In this document: positions 33,151 to 44,095 of the stretch, piece by piece
Numbering within the stretch: position 1 is the first letter of the stretch
Layout of the letters: each line of letters opens with the position of its first letter
NCBI RefSeq assembly: GCF_905147045.1
Contig: NC_065903.1
Coordinates: 10,850,001-10,914,000, forward strand
DNA length: 64,000 nucleotides
Reading direction: 5' to 3'
Origin: Nymphalis io
Taxonomy: Eukaryota; Arthropoda; Insecta; Lepidoptera; Nymphalidae
Made by a program: the position numbers and the translations under genes
The notes under the pieces: model-generated
Database searches by the model: none
Told to the model about the DNA's origin: nothing
Seen by the model: the letters and a program-made list of their open reading frames with translations, nothing else

Positions 33151-33535
33151 ATATATAACATAATTTCAATAACAAGTTAATTCAAATTCAATAAATATGA
33201 TAAAGGTGATATAAGACACATTCACTCTAAATACGTTCACTCGAGTTTGTTCATTCATTTATGCCGATTGATGGATCGGTTCACTAAGCAATTCTTTTGT
33301 CATTGTTGTTTCATTTCTATGTTTACACGTGAACGAATGAAAGATGCAAAAGGATATGTTTGAAAATTAAAAATCATGACTGCCTTTAACGAATTAATTT
33401 ATACCCAGTGTATCTCGGGATAATGTAAGTATTCTAACGATACATTATACAACCAAAACTGCTTAGGCATTTAAAAGGAAACCTCTGATTCCATCTTTAT
33501 CGAATGGCATTGTCATTGGGTCTCCATTGCACAAA

Positions 33536-33589
33536 TTTGCACAAAGCTATCATGTTAGTAGTCTTACTAACATGATGGCTTTGTGCAAA
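33536..33589. repeat. 25-bp near-perfect inverted repeat, 4-base loop
   Basis: Arms 33536-33560 and 33565-33589 are complementary except at one position, with loop 'gtct'. The right arm contains the B-element start 'ggctttgtgcaaa', so the fold-back involves an inverted copy of that start. Confidence 0.92.
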
Positions 33590-33645
33590 CCCCGTTTGGG
33601 TGTGTAACACCATTATATATTCTACCACCAAACGGCAATGATTGC
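33565..33645 (+). mobile_element. B element, 5' fragment
   Basis: 'atggctttgtgcaaaccccg', 'tttgggtgtgtaacaccatt' and 'tctaccaccaaacggcaatg' match the first ~80 bp of B. The rest is lost. Confidence 0.6.
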
Positions 33646-33814
33646 AACGTGTTACATCGATTAATTATTATAAAATTTCTACGAACTACGAATCAAATAT
33701 ATAATGATTTGTTTCAGGTAAGCTGATCAAAAATGTTCAACGACCAAGGTAAAAAATATTATTGACTATATACAAAGTGTTATTATTCAATTTTATTCTC
33801 TTTATTTAACTGTT

Positions 33815-34086
33815 ATTTTTTTATACTTTATGGGCCACCTGATGGTAAGTGGTCACCAACGCCCATAGACATTGGCATTGTAAGAAATGTTAACCATCGC
33901 TTACATCACCAATGCGCCACCAACCTTAAGAACTAAGATGTTATGTCCCTTGTTCCTGTAATTACACTGGCTCACTCACCCTTCAAACCGGACCACAACA
34001 ATACCAAGTTCTGCTGTTTTGCGGTAAAATATCTGAAGAGTGGGTGGTACCTACTCAGACGTGCTTGCACAAAGCCCTACAACCAG
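33815..34086 (-). mobile_element. B element, antisense, small 3' deletion
   Basis: Well preserved: 'gggccacctgatggtaagtg', 'gttaaccatcgcttacatca', 'cactggctcactcacccttc' and 'gcttgcacaaagccctacaa' + 'ccag'. The usual 'ggtaggcggacgagca' segment near the poly(A) end is deleted. The 122-codon frame across it is not a gene. Confidence 0.85.
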
Positions 34087-34392
34087 AAAATAATTACTTA
34101 CCTGTTATCTATGCTATGTATGTTATCTACATATTCCTGCAAACAATCCTGCAAAATTAACTTTTTGACATTTTGTTTCATCCAAACATGTACAGTGAAT
34201 AAACATAAGTCTATTGTACAATCAGATTTGTTTGTCAGTTGTGTGTTAGGTTGCCGTTACACGTGCAACATTGCGTGTTCGCATCTCCATTTGTGTAGCA
34301 GCGGATATTAGATTGTTGAAACAATATTAGCTTTACGGCTGTGAAATGCACGCACAATGAAAACAGGTTCAAAATCAAAAACAAACACTTTA
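34087..34392. other. Spacer, no recognised feature
   Basis: A stretch with some Cys-rich chance coding. Nothing supported. Confidence 0.35.
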
Positions 34393-34564
34393 ACTAATAT
34401 TATAAATGCTTAACTGAGTTTGTTTGTTTGTTACAACTTCACGTCATAACTACTCGACCGATCATCATGATTTTTTCCATAAATATCATCAGGGGTACAT
34501 AAAAGATGGTCCATAACACCTGTACCTTTCACACACATGGGCGAAGCCGTGCGTGGCAACTAGT
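34393..34564 (+). mobile_element. H element, complete-looking copy
   Basis: It begins 'actaatattataaatgctta' and has 'gtttgtttgtttgttacaac', 'gaccgatcatcatgattttt' and 'aacacctgtacctttcacac'. It ends 'gggcgaagccgtgcgtggca' + 'actagt'. The CTAG|T end after a GC-rich potential stem is Helitron-like. No transposase is encoded. Confidence 0.6.
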
Positions 34565-35053
34565 GTGTTTATAAGTGCATGTTTACTTTTACTCTTCAAA
34601 TAAGCACTTTTAAAACATAATTTTAATAAGTAAATTCTATTGAGTAAAACAGAAGAAACTCAGTATTTACTGCATTATGTTAATTACATCTTAATTGAGT
34701 ACTTCTAATCTTTGTATATTATTTCTAAAGTAATATGTAATCTGTATTACAAATTAAAAAGTAAATACAAGTATTGAACATAGCATTATTTACGTTAAAG
34801 TGGATACGAACGAATCAACTCGTCGAAGGAAACGGAAGTTTGTTTTACAAGGGCTCTAAGAGTTCTATATATTTATACTATATGTCTATCTATGTATAAC
34901 GTTCGCGTGACTGTCAACCCTACAAAGACAATGGCAACCCATCATTTTAAAGGTTCAACAAACTTGCGCGACCTAATGATAGTGGAATTCGTTCATAAAG
35001 ATAATTATACACCAATAAAACTGCATGAGATTAGTACAAAATATATATCTATA
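34565..35053. other. Spacer with an unassigned frame
   Basis: A plus frame (34892-35095) starts MYNVRVTVNPTK and runs into a SINE-A fragment. I recognise no family and consider it chance. Confidence 0.35.
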
Positions 35054-35262
35054 AAAAGGTTTAAAGCTTATTCTACGATGTTGATTGGTGGATAAACACT
35101 TGACAGAATTTGTTGCACCCTTTTTTCTTTACGATGTTTTCCTTCACCCGAGTACAAAATAAACAAAAATTAAGTGCAAAATTCATAGATGTATTGCCCG
35201 ATTTTGAACTCGTAATCTTTAGTTTAGATTCACGTGACTCTTCTTACTGAACTATTTGGACC
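35054..35262 (-). mobile_element. SINE-A, degraded antisense copy
   Basis: 'aaaaggtttaaagcttattc', 'tacgatgttttccttcaccc', 'tgcccgattttgaactcgta' and 'cttcttactgaactatttgg' keep the order from near the 3' end to the A-box side. Confidence 0.7.
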
Positions 35263-35723
35263 TTTTCTTATGTTCATTATCAATACGAATTCATGTTTCG
35301 AATAACCCTCTGGCGAGTGCAGCTAGTAAAAGGCTGTATTAATCATCTCATAGAATAGGTCGGACATATTAAGCCGCTTTCATCCAAAAACATACATGCA
35401 AGTTCTTCATTGGAATGCTTAAGTGTTAATATAAGACGCCCTTTATTTTGAAGCTAAGATATATAAATGAAAAGATCATATGCTCATTTTCGAGATATTT
35501 TTTGTACAGAATGTATGCAGTGATATTTTGATGCGTATTTATTAATTCTTATAGTTATTATAGTCGGGGTCTCCTGTCACCGTTTTCACCTGTCACCACA
35601 TTTCACGTTTATGTTTAAGATAATTCTTAGTTAGTCGCTTAAAATCGACTCGTGTAAACATGCCATCGCATATCTCTTATTTCCATATAATATTCAAAAT
35701 TAAATAAATGGCCGTTGAAGCAG
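35263..35723. other. AT-rich spacer
   Basis: Nothing recognised. Confidence 0.35.
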
Positions 35724-35887
35724 ACGAACTCAAGGGAGCCCTTCAAACGAGGCGTAAAGAGGCATCTTGCGGGCCGGACGGCGGGGGTGGCTAGTGTAGA
35801 ACATTTTTGCCGTCGTCGTGTTTGGACTCCACTACCGCTTGCCATCAGGTGAAGTAATCATTTGCCTTCCCGGTATATAAAAAAAGA
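35724..35887 (+). mobile_element. LINE-E 3' end fragment
   Basis: 'cccttcaaacgaggcgtaaa', 'gaggcatcttgcgggccgga', 'tgccgtcgtcgtgtttggac' and 'cgcttgccatcaggtgaagt' + poly(A) at the end. It begins at the FKRGV-type codons of the ORF end and holds mainly 3' UTR. The minus frame across it is spurious. Confidence 0.8.
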
Positions 35888-36578
35888 CCACGTATCGGCA
35901 ACAGCAACATAGGATGCTCATGGGTGGTTAGGATGTCATGCCTACAGAATCTTTCGATCGATTTTATGACTGCAGATAGCTAGAAGCTTTAACCCTTGAA
36001 AAATATGCGATGGTCGATTTTTTGCGAATAATATTAATAAAGTTATTTTTAAAATTGAAAATGTTGAATTTGATTCACTTTAAAACATTAAATAAATTAT
36101 CGTTTATACAAATATCGAAAAAGTTCAAATATTTTCAAGTTTCATATTTCTAGTTCGTTGTTCGTATCGTAGTCAAATGAAGTGAACACAGTCGTGGATC
36201 ACACTTGAGTGACCACGTGACATAGTTGGGAACTTCACAAAGACTGCCAAAGGATTCGTCTATTTTTAAGCTTAAACCGTTTCTACAAATTCAACTTTAA
36301 ATATTATTGGTTTACTTTACATTCGTTGAAAATAACTTTAACTCAAATAACTTTAAATTCGTTGATATATAAATATTTATGATGACTTAAAAAGTTGACA
36401 AATTAATATCCATGGATTTAAAATATATCAATTAATACATACCAAGTGTGCCAAATCAACGTTGCGGCAAAACTATTGAAATTTTTCAACTATCATAAAT
36501 GTATATATAAAAATCTGCGACGTATATTATATATTGTATGGATAAGTCAACATTCTTAATTTTAAAAATATGTATATG
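35888..36578. other. AT-rich stretch, no recognised feature
   Basis: Nothing recognised. Confidence 0.4.
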
Positions 36579-36617
36579 TGGATCAGTGGATTATAAAACG
36601 AAAATCTTAACCGATCA
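36579..36617 (+). mobile_element. SINE-A head fragment
   Basis: 'gatcagtggattataaaacg' + 'aaaatcttaaccgatcatta' parallels 'gcccagtggtaagaacgcgtgaatc...' of the head. It is cut off by the LINE-G insertion. Confidence 0.5.
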
Positions 36618-37080
36618 TTACAAAGTCAAAGTCAAAAATCTTTATTCAATATAAAAGCGTTACACACCTCAGACCTGAAAAGAACCGGCGAAAGAAACTC
36701 AGTGGGTTTTTTTTAAATCTCAGCCCTTACAATAAATAATATACAACAATAGCCAAATTATATATACCTTTTTTTATTTGAAATAACCTGGAGGCGATCG
36801 TTTCATTCCTTCCTTTAGTACACAAGCGTTCCTTAGTGATTCTTTTAAATTTCACAATTGACTATTTTTGAACGTTTTCTGGGATCTTGTTGTAAAAGCG
36901 TATACGATGTCCCATAAAAGACTTACTAACCCTGTGTAATCTGGTAATAGTGGTGGTAAGTTTGTTCTTGCTCCTGGTGTTAACAATATGTACGTCACAA
37001 TTTCTAGGAAAATCTTTTATGTTTTTGCGTAAATACATAACATCAAAATCAATATAATATTAACTAAAGCATTTTTATAT
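36618..37080 (-). mobile_element. LINE-G 3' end with reverse-transcriptase C-terminus remnant
   Basis: On the minus strand a frame reads DVMYLRKNIKDFPRNCDVHI, then RLHRVSKSFMGHRIRFYNKI, then PENVQ, an in-frame stop, and FKRITKERL. The H-R-x-R-x-Y-N-K-x-P and F-K-R pattern is typical of CR1/jockey-type ORF2 C-termini. The 3' UTR follows, with 'aaaacccactgagtttcttt', 'cgccggttcttttcagg' and 'ataaagatttttgactttga' + 'ctttg'. The stop codon and missing catalytic domain make it dead. Confidence 0.8.
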
Positions 37081-38094
37081 ATAAAACTTTTCACGTTCAT
37101 TTTGCAATTTGAACCAGTAGTTTGAGAGATATTTCAAGATATTTGAATAAGCGCATGAAAATAAGTCGTGTCGCAAGATGGATTACAGTGCGGGCGGGTC
37201 GGTCGCCTGTCTCGATACTGATTTTATATCATTTGTTTGTTTATATCTCATTTTTAAGAGACGATAAAGATCAAAGTCCTTTATATTGTCGAAGCCAGGA
37301 TGTTGCCCATGTATTAAAAAAAATTTAAACTATCATTTTAACGTTTTTCTTTACTTGTAACTTTTCGAGATGCGTGTCGGAACGAAACTAATAGGTCAAT
37401 AAGCTGTGTAGTAAATAAATTAATTATCAATAAACTTATCACGCAATATTTCATAACTATTAAAAATATTATTTAAATATAAAATGCAGAAATGCTATTA
37501 TATAGAAAAGATACAGAGGTACCATTTACAAAAAATAAATAAAAAAGTAATTAATTAAACATAATAGTAAGTAATTAAACATTTAAAAAGTATTCATTAT
37601 CATTAAAACTTTATTCATTTAAAAGCTAAAAGCGATTTTGATTAAACTTGTAAATAGTTTTTTAGTCATTGGTGGTAATTTTGTTGTAAATAATTATTAA
37701 ACTAAAATAATTTGGTATGACTTAAACACTACTATCCTACAATACTATCCTATTTAATTAAATAACTATAAAATAAATAGCAAAATTTACTGCAGTAAAA
37801 TAAGCTTAGAGATCAGCTACAACAGAAACAAAACCTTCATTTGTATGTTAAAACTATTTTACGTTCATATTAAAGCATATGAAATGTAAATCTTATGTCG
37901 AAAATGATATTTTAAATTAGTAGATTTTTTCTCAAATATTTAAATGGGTTAAGAACCCATTGAACCATTATCACTTATTAAAAATTATTTGAAATGTTTT
38001 TAAAAGTATACTAATTTTGATTCTAAATATTGATTTCCACATTGAAATTATGTGATGCCATTTCTGACTCTATTATGAGATGAAACGTCATTGC
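37081..38094. other. AT-rich stretch, no recognised feature
   Basis: Very AT-rich. The 68-codon plus frame at 37122-37328 has no motif. Confidence 0.4.
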
Positions 38095-38250
38095 TTATAA
38101 CATTTGTTTCACATCAAAGGCGAAACTAAGTGTTTTCCAATTTTAAACCGACCAACCCGAACTGGAGACGCGTCCGAAAATAGCCGAACTGAACCGAAAG
38201 GTTCCGAAAATAAACGAACGCACGCTACCGCTCCACCGACGTAATTCTTG
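38095..38250. other. GC/CpG-richer patch
   Basis: 'gaccaacccgaactggagac', 'gcgtccgaaaatagccgaac', 'tgaaccgaaaggttccgaaa' and 'cgaacgcacgctaccgctcc' contain repeated 'ccgaaa' and 'cgaac' words. No ORF or family was recognised. It may be a regulatory or CpG-retaining repeat patch. Confidence 0.3.
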
Positions 38251-39336
38251 ACCCTATTTCAAAAATGTCTTAATATCTATAGTTAGAAAGCGGTGACCAC
38301 GAATTAATTATATTATAAACCAAAACATATCAATACGATAACTCGTAACTATCGAATAGCATCAATGACTACTCATTGACTCTTCATCAATTCATTACAA
38401 TTATTCAAAGTATCCGAACGCAGTCTACATAATATTATAGCATTTATTATATTATATATAAACTACTCCAATTTCTTTTTAAGTACTTTTGAAAAAAAAG
38501 GTACGCGTTTGACTTGAAGCACTTGGCCCTACAATTACATTGAATTAATAAGATTATGTTTATATGTGGCTGTATGATACAAAATTTTTACCTTTTTCAA
38601 AAGGAAAGAATAAAAAAATATACCCTTATTGCCTTAACAGTTGCACGTCACGTACCAAAAACTGTGTATAACAAATCCAGTGTTTTTTAATAATAATTCA
38701 TCCAATATTTGCCATTTATACTTGACACAACAAAGTCTGCCATTCGTACTCTCTGTTACTCTTTCATTAATATTAATGATTCGGTGACGTAACGAGCAAG
38801 CTTTGAAGCAAAAGCTCTATATGTCATACAAATGTAACATAATTGCTTGTTAATTATTCAAAAATGTTAGCTTTTTATTTTCATTATGATACATGTTATG
38901 GGAAAAAACAGGCTCATTTTTGATGTATTTTTTTCTTAGAATTAACCTTTAATATTTCGCAGCAAGGCAAAGTCTTCAATTTTTTTAAAAAATCGGAGTT
39001 TGTGCCACCTGACTACCTTACTTATATGTCCTTATGTCAGTATTTATAATCCTAATCTTTGTAAAACAAAGAGTAGGCTTCCTAATCTTTGTTTTCACCG
39101 CTGATTACTAGATAAATTATTAAATAAAATTTCAGATTTCTATAACTAGAATAACTAGAAAATATCAGATTTTTTCTCTGTTAATATTCTTGTTACAACT
39201 CATTACTTTATTATGGGCTATTATATATATTGGCTTTATATTCATATGCTTAGACAAACCTGTTAATATTATAATACAATACTGAAATCCTATCACACTT
39301 ATTATAATATATTAACAGTATAATAATAAAAAAAAA
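38251..39336. other. AT-rich stretch, no recognised feature
   Basis: Contains a 16-bp perfect palindrome 'tcattaatattaatga' (38764-38779). Confidence 0.4.
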
Positions 39337-39489
39337 TATCGTGAAGAAACTTACATGTGTTTTATTTCACTGAAATTATTCCACATGTGTCCAATCCGCA
39401 TTGGAGAAGGTCCAAACCTTCTCCTCAAAAAAAAGGAGAGGAGACCTTAACCCAGCAGTGGGACATCCACAGGCTGTTACTGTACTGTA
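39337..39489 (+). mobile_element. SINE-A, 5'-truncated
   Basis: It starts at 'tatcgtgaagaaacttacat' and keeps 'ccaaaccttctcctcaaaaa', 'cagcagtgggacatccacag' and 'gctgttactgtactgta'. The tRNA head is missing. Confidence 0.82.
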
Positions 39490-39561
39490 TAATATAAAAT
39501 TGTTACATTTATTACATGCGCTATCTGCTTAATTTAATATTATAATAACTTATATATTGAG

Positions 39562-39740
39562 TAGGTCTTTTTGCAGCCGGCTCTGATTTGGGACCATTCG
39601 CCATTTAATCTAAGATCAAATAACATCTTTGTATTACTGTATTCTGATTGGAAAATTGTTAACCAGTGTAATAACAGCTGTTGTTATAACATTCTATATC
39701 CGATGGCTGGCAATGCATTGACGGTGTCAGAATTATATTC
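39562..39740 (+). mobile_element. Possible degraded B element
   Basis: 'gtaggtctttttgcagccgg', 'tgtattactgtattctgatt' and 'aaccagtgtaataacagctg' loosely match the order of B. Low identity. Confidence 0.35.
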
Positions 39741-39808
39741 TCGTCTATCCTATTCTATTAATAAAAATGTTCATTCAGACCCAGTAGTAATGGGTGAAAG
39801 TGAGCACT

Positions 39809-40050
39809 TTTTTATAGTATAGGTAAGCGGGCGAGCAAATGAGCCACCTGATGGTGAGTGGTCACCGACGCCTATTGACATTGGCCTTGTAAGAAATGTT
39901 AACCATCGCTTACATCGCCAATGTGCCACCAACCTCGGGAACTAAGATGTTTTGTCCCTTTTGCCTGTATTTGATAATGACACTGGCTCACTCACTCTTT
40001 AAACCGGAATACAACAATACCAAGAACTACTGTTTTACCAGAAGATGACA
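39809..40050 (-). mobile_element. B element, antisense, 5'-truncated
   Basis: 'gagccacctgatggtgagtg', 'gttaaccatcgcttacatcg', 'ccaacctcgggaactaagat' and 'aatacaacaataccaagaac'. A short insertion 'tttgataatgaca' splits the 'gcctgtaattacac' block. The first ~50 bp of the element are missing. Confidence 0.8.
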
Positions 40051-40154
40051 CATTTATTTGTCTTACCTTCCAAAAATAGAATAATCGTATTTTTTATAAA
40101 AATTAGTTTTCTTAGATTCTCAAAAAAATGTTGTTATCCTACACTATTTGTAAG

Positions 40155-40195
40155 AGTGACGCGTGCGTGCGCGTGCGCCGCGAAAACGCACAAAT
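40155..40195. other. CpG-rich alternating purine-pyrimidine tract
   Basis: 'gtgacgcgtgcgtgcgcgtg' followed by 'cgccgcgaaaacgc' is almost strictly alternating over about 24 bases. It may adopt Z-DNA or act as a CpG-rich regulatory patch in otherwise AT-rich DNA. Confidence 0.6.
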
Positions 40196-41370
40196 AATTC
40201 AAAGTAACTTCGTGTAAACATACGGCTTATCCAAATAAATCGTTCTAATTTACTGCTGTTTACATGTAATGATTGTAATGACCATTTTGTCTCAAACTAT
40301 TAAATCAAACGTTAAAACTTTACACTTTTAATTTTACACGAGGCACCAATCATTTCCGTTTAGTTCTTGTAATAGTTTATTTTTGAAATGTAATTTGTCT
40401 AACAATTTATCATTATCTTCGATGAATAAACAATCACATCACTATAATATACTTTCACCTGGCTTTGACTTTATAATAACTCCTGTTTTTACAAGACGTT
40501 ATTCTGTTCATATCTGTTCCACTAGCCAATTAAGCTGACATTTTGTATTACTAGTAGAGATGGTAATTATAACAAAATGTCGTAATGGCACGTGATATTC
40601 TATTCGTTTTAGTATAAAATTAAATTAAAACTGACTTGATAGCTGTTTCAGGTTCAGAGTCCCGCCTGTCATAAGCAACTCCTAATTGTGATGTAGAGCT
40701 TTGCCGTTTTAAGCAGAAAAAAATGCACTGAATTCTATGATCTTGAAAACAACAACAACTGTCTATAAAAAATTGGTACGTGACATGCAACTGTACACAA
40801 CTGTCTATAAAACTATCTATAGTAAATCTGTATTAGAAATTAAAAATATTAAAGTTGTTAACCTCAGCATTTGCAGTTGTAAGTTTCGTCAAACTAGGAG
40901 CCCTTAACTTGTGAACGAAAATATTTTCTCCAATTTTGCTCAATCACAGTGATGGAGTGGTTGTTGGAATATCTGAGAACGTATCGCGTCAGCTTTTTAA
41001 TACTAAGGTTTAAAGCTATCTGATAAAATCGAAGTTTCCTGATGAGTTTGAGTGTACCATCCAAAAGTTTTATCGCGCCGACCCATCTTTGTTATGGATA
41101 TATTTTGATAAGCGTGCTGTTTAATTATCGTTTCCATCGCGTTTCCAATTGATTTTGAAGTTCTAATATTAAAATTTTCGGAATATTAAGCAGTTTGGAA
41201 AGGAGAACTTTTGCGGCATTCCAGCTTTGAAATCGATATTTAAAATTTCTAAAACCAGGCGGTTATTACTCACGGTGTTAAATCTATTGATCACTAAAAC
41301 ATCCCTTAAGACTTGGTCTATCATAATTTTTATTAATATTAATATTTTATGTTACGGTACATAAGCTAAT
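40196..41370. other. Stretch without recognised feature
   Basis: Moderate complexity; no shared repeat and no supported ORF. Confidence 0.4.
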
Positions 41371-41430
41371 AGCACTCTTTATATTCTCGCTCTTATAATC
41401 CGATGGTATGCCAATGCGACAAGAACGTCA
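41371..41430 (-). mobile_element. SINE-C short fragment
   Basis: 'agcactctttatattctcgc' and 'tcttataatccgatggtatg' + 'ccaatgcgac' match the antisense middle of SINE-C. Confidence 0.5.
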
Positions 41431-42134
41431 CGTTATGTCATTGTATAATCAGCCAGGGATCCAACAAGGTACTAAATAAAATAGAAATATGAAAAACACA
41501 TAAAATATTTACTTAACATCTACGAGTACGTCTAAATCTGTTCAAAACGAGCTATTTTTCTAATTAAAATGCAAATTGTTCCCTCCGTCTGTGTTTTCTT
41601 TCGCATACATTACGACGAGCGAGGATAATCGAGTTTTACTTGAAATAAGTTTAATTTATATTGAAATAGATTAAATCCCTGAAAAAACGTTATGAATTTC
41701 ATTTTGAATTCAAGAATTACATTTATTTTCTTCCGTCAAGCTTTCGGTGTTTGTGAGTCTTTTTGATGTCTAAACTTGACTTTACGTTGATCTAATGACA
41801 AGCTTATATCCTGAAGGATAAATACCGATATCATAATTTCAAATCTCAATATCATCCCGAAGCTATATAGTTCGCGTTAAAATGAATAACACACATTTAT
41901 TTAAACCACAATATTTTTTTGTTCAAAGCGCATATTTTACTAATAAAAGTCAATATAACGGTGTCATTCTTTATTATTCTCTAACGATTAAATCACAAAT
42001 TATGTACAAACTTTAGCGAACGTTCAAACCTAATGTAAAGTCAGCCGCTGACTGTCTGCGAGCGTTTCACAGTGTACTGCTTTTTCATACATATTAAACT
42101 TTTCGTTCATACCTAACCGATAATTCTCTATAAC
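41431..42134. other. Stretch without recognised feature, upstream of candidate exon
   Basis: No repeat was recognised. If 42345-42522 is a real exon, the promoter could lie here; no TATA box was identified with confidence. Confidence 0.35.
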
Positions 42135-42136
42135 TC

Positions 42137-42192
42137 AGTGCCTACACTAGTGCGAACTATGGACATTGATTGGCTGCTTAGCAGGACTTCTC
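42137..42192 (+). other. Possible transcription start and short first exon
   Basis: 'ctcagtgcctac' includes TCAGT, the arthropod initiator word. About 55 bp downstream is a good 5' splice site (ttctc/gtaagtg, GT at 42193). The first ATG (42162) is not in frame with the next candidate exon after joining, which weakens the model. An inference from motifs only. Confidence 0.2.
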
Positions 42193-42344
42193 GTAAGTGT
42201 GCCACTCGCTTAATTAGACCAAAGACCAGCTTTACTTACTTACTACTTTACTTTATAATGTTCTCCATACTCCTATTTTTCTTCGGCGAAGGCACAAAAA
42301 AATGCTCAGTATTCAGATTATAATATAAAGTAAATTCACTGCAG

Positions 42345-42522
42345 ATGTCGTCACTCGTCAAAACAAGTCGACCAACTTCTTACAAAGCTTTCCATATTAA
42401 ATTAAATAGTGATAACAGGCAACAACTCTCCCGAGTTCCGAATAGTAATGAAGTGAAGCCAATGGTCTGGCGGCAGGACTTTCTGCGATCGTATCGTGTT
42501 GTCGTACGATATGACTATGTCG
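42345..42522 (+). CDS. Candidate exon, unknown protein
   Basis: An open frame starts MSSLVKTSRPTSYKAFHIKL and continues through NSDNRQQLSRVP and WRQDFLRSYRVVVRYDYV. It has 59 codons plus one base before a consensus donor (tatgtcg/gtaagaaa). Immediately before it is 'ttcactgcag', a possible acceptor. Base use is less AT-biased than in neighbouring frames, and it does not overlap any repeat family. I recognise no domain, signal peptide or membrane segment. It could be an exon, a decayed transposon ORF or chance. Confidence 0.3.
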
Positions 42523-42602
42523 GTAAGAAAACAGTGTCCACAGATTACGTTGTGTTATTTATTATTAACATAATAAAAATTACATATTTAAATTATTATT
42601 AA

Positions 42603-43177
42603 CGAATAGAAAAACGTATGGTTAACAACTAGACAGTCTTATTAATCCGATAATTATTATCAAAATTCAATTTATATAAACAGGATTCAATTGAATGTAA
42701 ATCTATTCGTAATATACTTGAGAGTAAATTAGTGTAAAAACAATATGTACGTTTTATAATTTTTCGTCAGTTTAAAATCTAACTACATTTATCATAAACG
42801 TTACATACAATTATTAACCACCGACATTTACAAGAACATATTATTTTAATCTATCAAGCTAATGTGTGATGTCACAAAACTCACTACGAATGTCCAAACG
42901 ATCCGATTCCATTAAGCGAACGTAACGTATGTGATTTAATTTATGTTACTCATTTATTTTCAATGATTAAATTCCGAACAATTTGATTTATCTCGGTGTC
43001 CAATGCAGACCCATCTGGTTTGGGACACATACATAGATCATTCTACAGAGAAACGACAATGCTCCGTTCTTGTATTCTCGAGATAAGGATAAGTGAATTA
43101 ATATGATGACAGCTATGAAGGACATAACGAAAATCTATTAATGGAAACACATTATTTAAAGGACAATATAGCTTACT
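42603..43177. other. AT-rich stretch, no recognised feature
   Basis: Nothing recognised. Confidence 0.4.
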
Positions 43178-43392
43178 TGGTAGTTGAGCTTTGTTGAAGC
43201 CCGTCTGGGTATTTACAGCCTTCGAATATTGAGATGAGTGAGTCAGTGAAACTTTAAGCACATATCTGTTGCAAAGTTGGTGAATCAATAGCGATGTAAG
43301 AAGTGGTTAATGTTTCTTACGAGTGTTAGCAAGTCTGTGGTCGTGACCACTTACTATAAAGTGGTCCTATTGCCCGTTCACTAACATATATA
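43178..43392 (+). mobile_element. B element, degraded full-length copy
   Basis: 'ttggtagttgagctttgttg', 'agcccgtctgggtatttaca', 'gatgagtgagtcagtgaaac', 'gtggttaatgtttcttacga' and 'cgtgaccacttactataaag' keep the order with many changes. The tail is replaced by a short (TA)n. Confidence 0.65.
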
Positions 43393-43514
43393 TATATATC
43401 ATGAATAAAACAAACATGCATGTATGATAAAGTGTCTATAAAATTAGACGATCAATTCTTACCAAACAAACATTTTTACAAGGTTTTACAGTATTGAAAT
43501 TAATATGTGTTGGT

Positions 43515-43895
43515 TAAATATTAACGTAATTATAATAACGTTCTCCAGACTGATTTTGGCTACAGTGGCCAAGCTCAAAAGGGATTAGCCATCTGCTCAG
43601 GACATATTAGAATAGTCACAGGTGTGTACACAAACACAGGTGCACTCTCTCTTTCCTAGCTTTCATGATCCAATGTCACACGACCGGAAAGGGTTCAGGA
43701 GCAGGACCAATGGCTTTACATGCTATCTGTAGCACGGGAGTGTACACACTTCCAATTTCCAGACTCCACGTAGCTACTGAGGTTTTCGACAAAAAAAACT
43801 CAATATCTTTTTATGGGCCCGACCTTGGATTTGAACCCAGGACTTCCGAGTCTGCCTTAGACCACTAGACCAACGAGGTGGTTAGATAAATATTA
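43515..43895 (-). mobile_element. SINE-C, near full-length antisense copy with candidate TSD
   Basis: The head complement is clear: 'ggatttgaacccaggacttc' (B box) and 'ttagaccactagaccaacga' (A box). The body has 'ttccagactccacgtagcta', 'cacgaccggaaagggttcag' and 'ggctacagtggccaagctca', then a degenerate 'ttataataacg' tail. 'taaatatta' flanks at 43515-43523 and 43887-43895. Part of the block between A and B boxes is deleted. Confidence 0.85.
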
Positions 43896-44095
43896 CAATT
43901 TATTTGACACCAGAAAATATTAGCTCGGTTATTAAAATGTTTGGAACACTTTTTATATCAATATATTATTATATTACACAAATATTACAGGCAATGAAAA
44001 CATTCGAGCATACAATAAAAATATTATTTTTATTAACAGTTGTGTTATTATTTATTTTCACTTATAGTATAATGTTACTTTCATAATATACAGAT
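43896..44095. other. AT-rich spacer
   Basis: A 60-codon plus frame with a hydrophobic Leu/Ile/Phe-rich end lies here. Composition alone can explain it. Confidence 0.35.

Noticed and set aside
33943..34311. 122-codon plus frame, the second-longest in the window
   Set aside because: Its first half is antisense B-element sequence and the rest has no motif or splice support.
43800..43882. tRNA gene in the SINE-C head
   Set aside because: The boxes are good, but the sequence is joined to the SINE body and partly deleted between the boxes.
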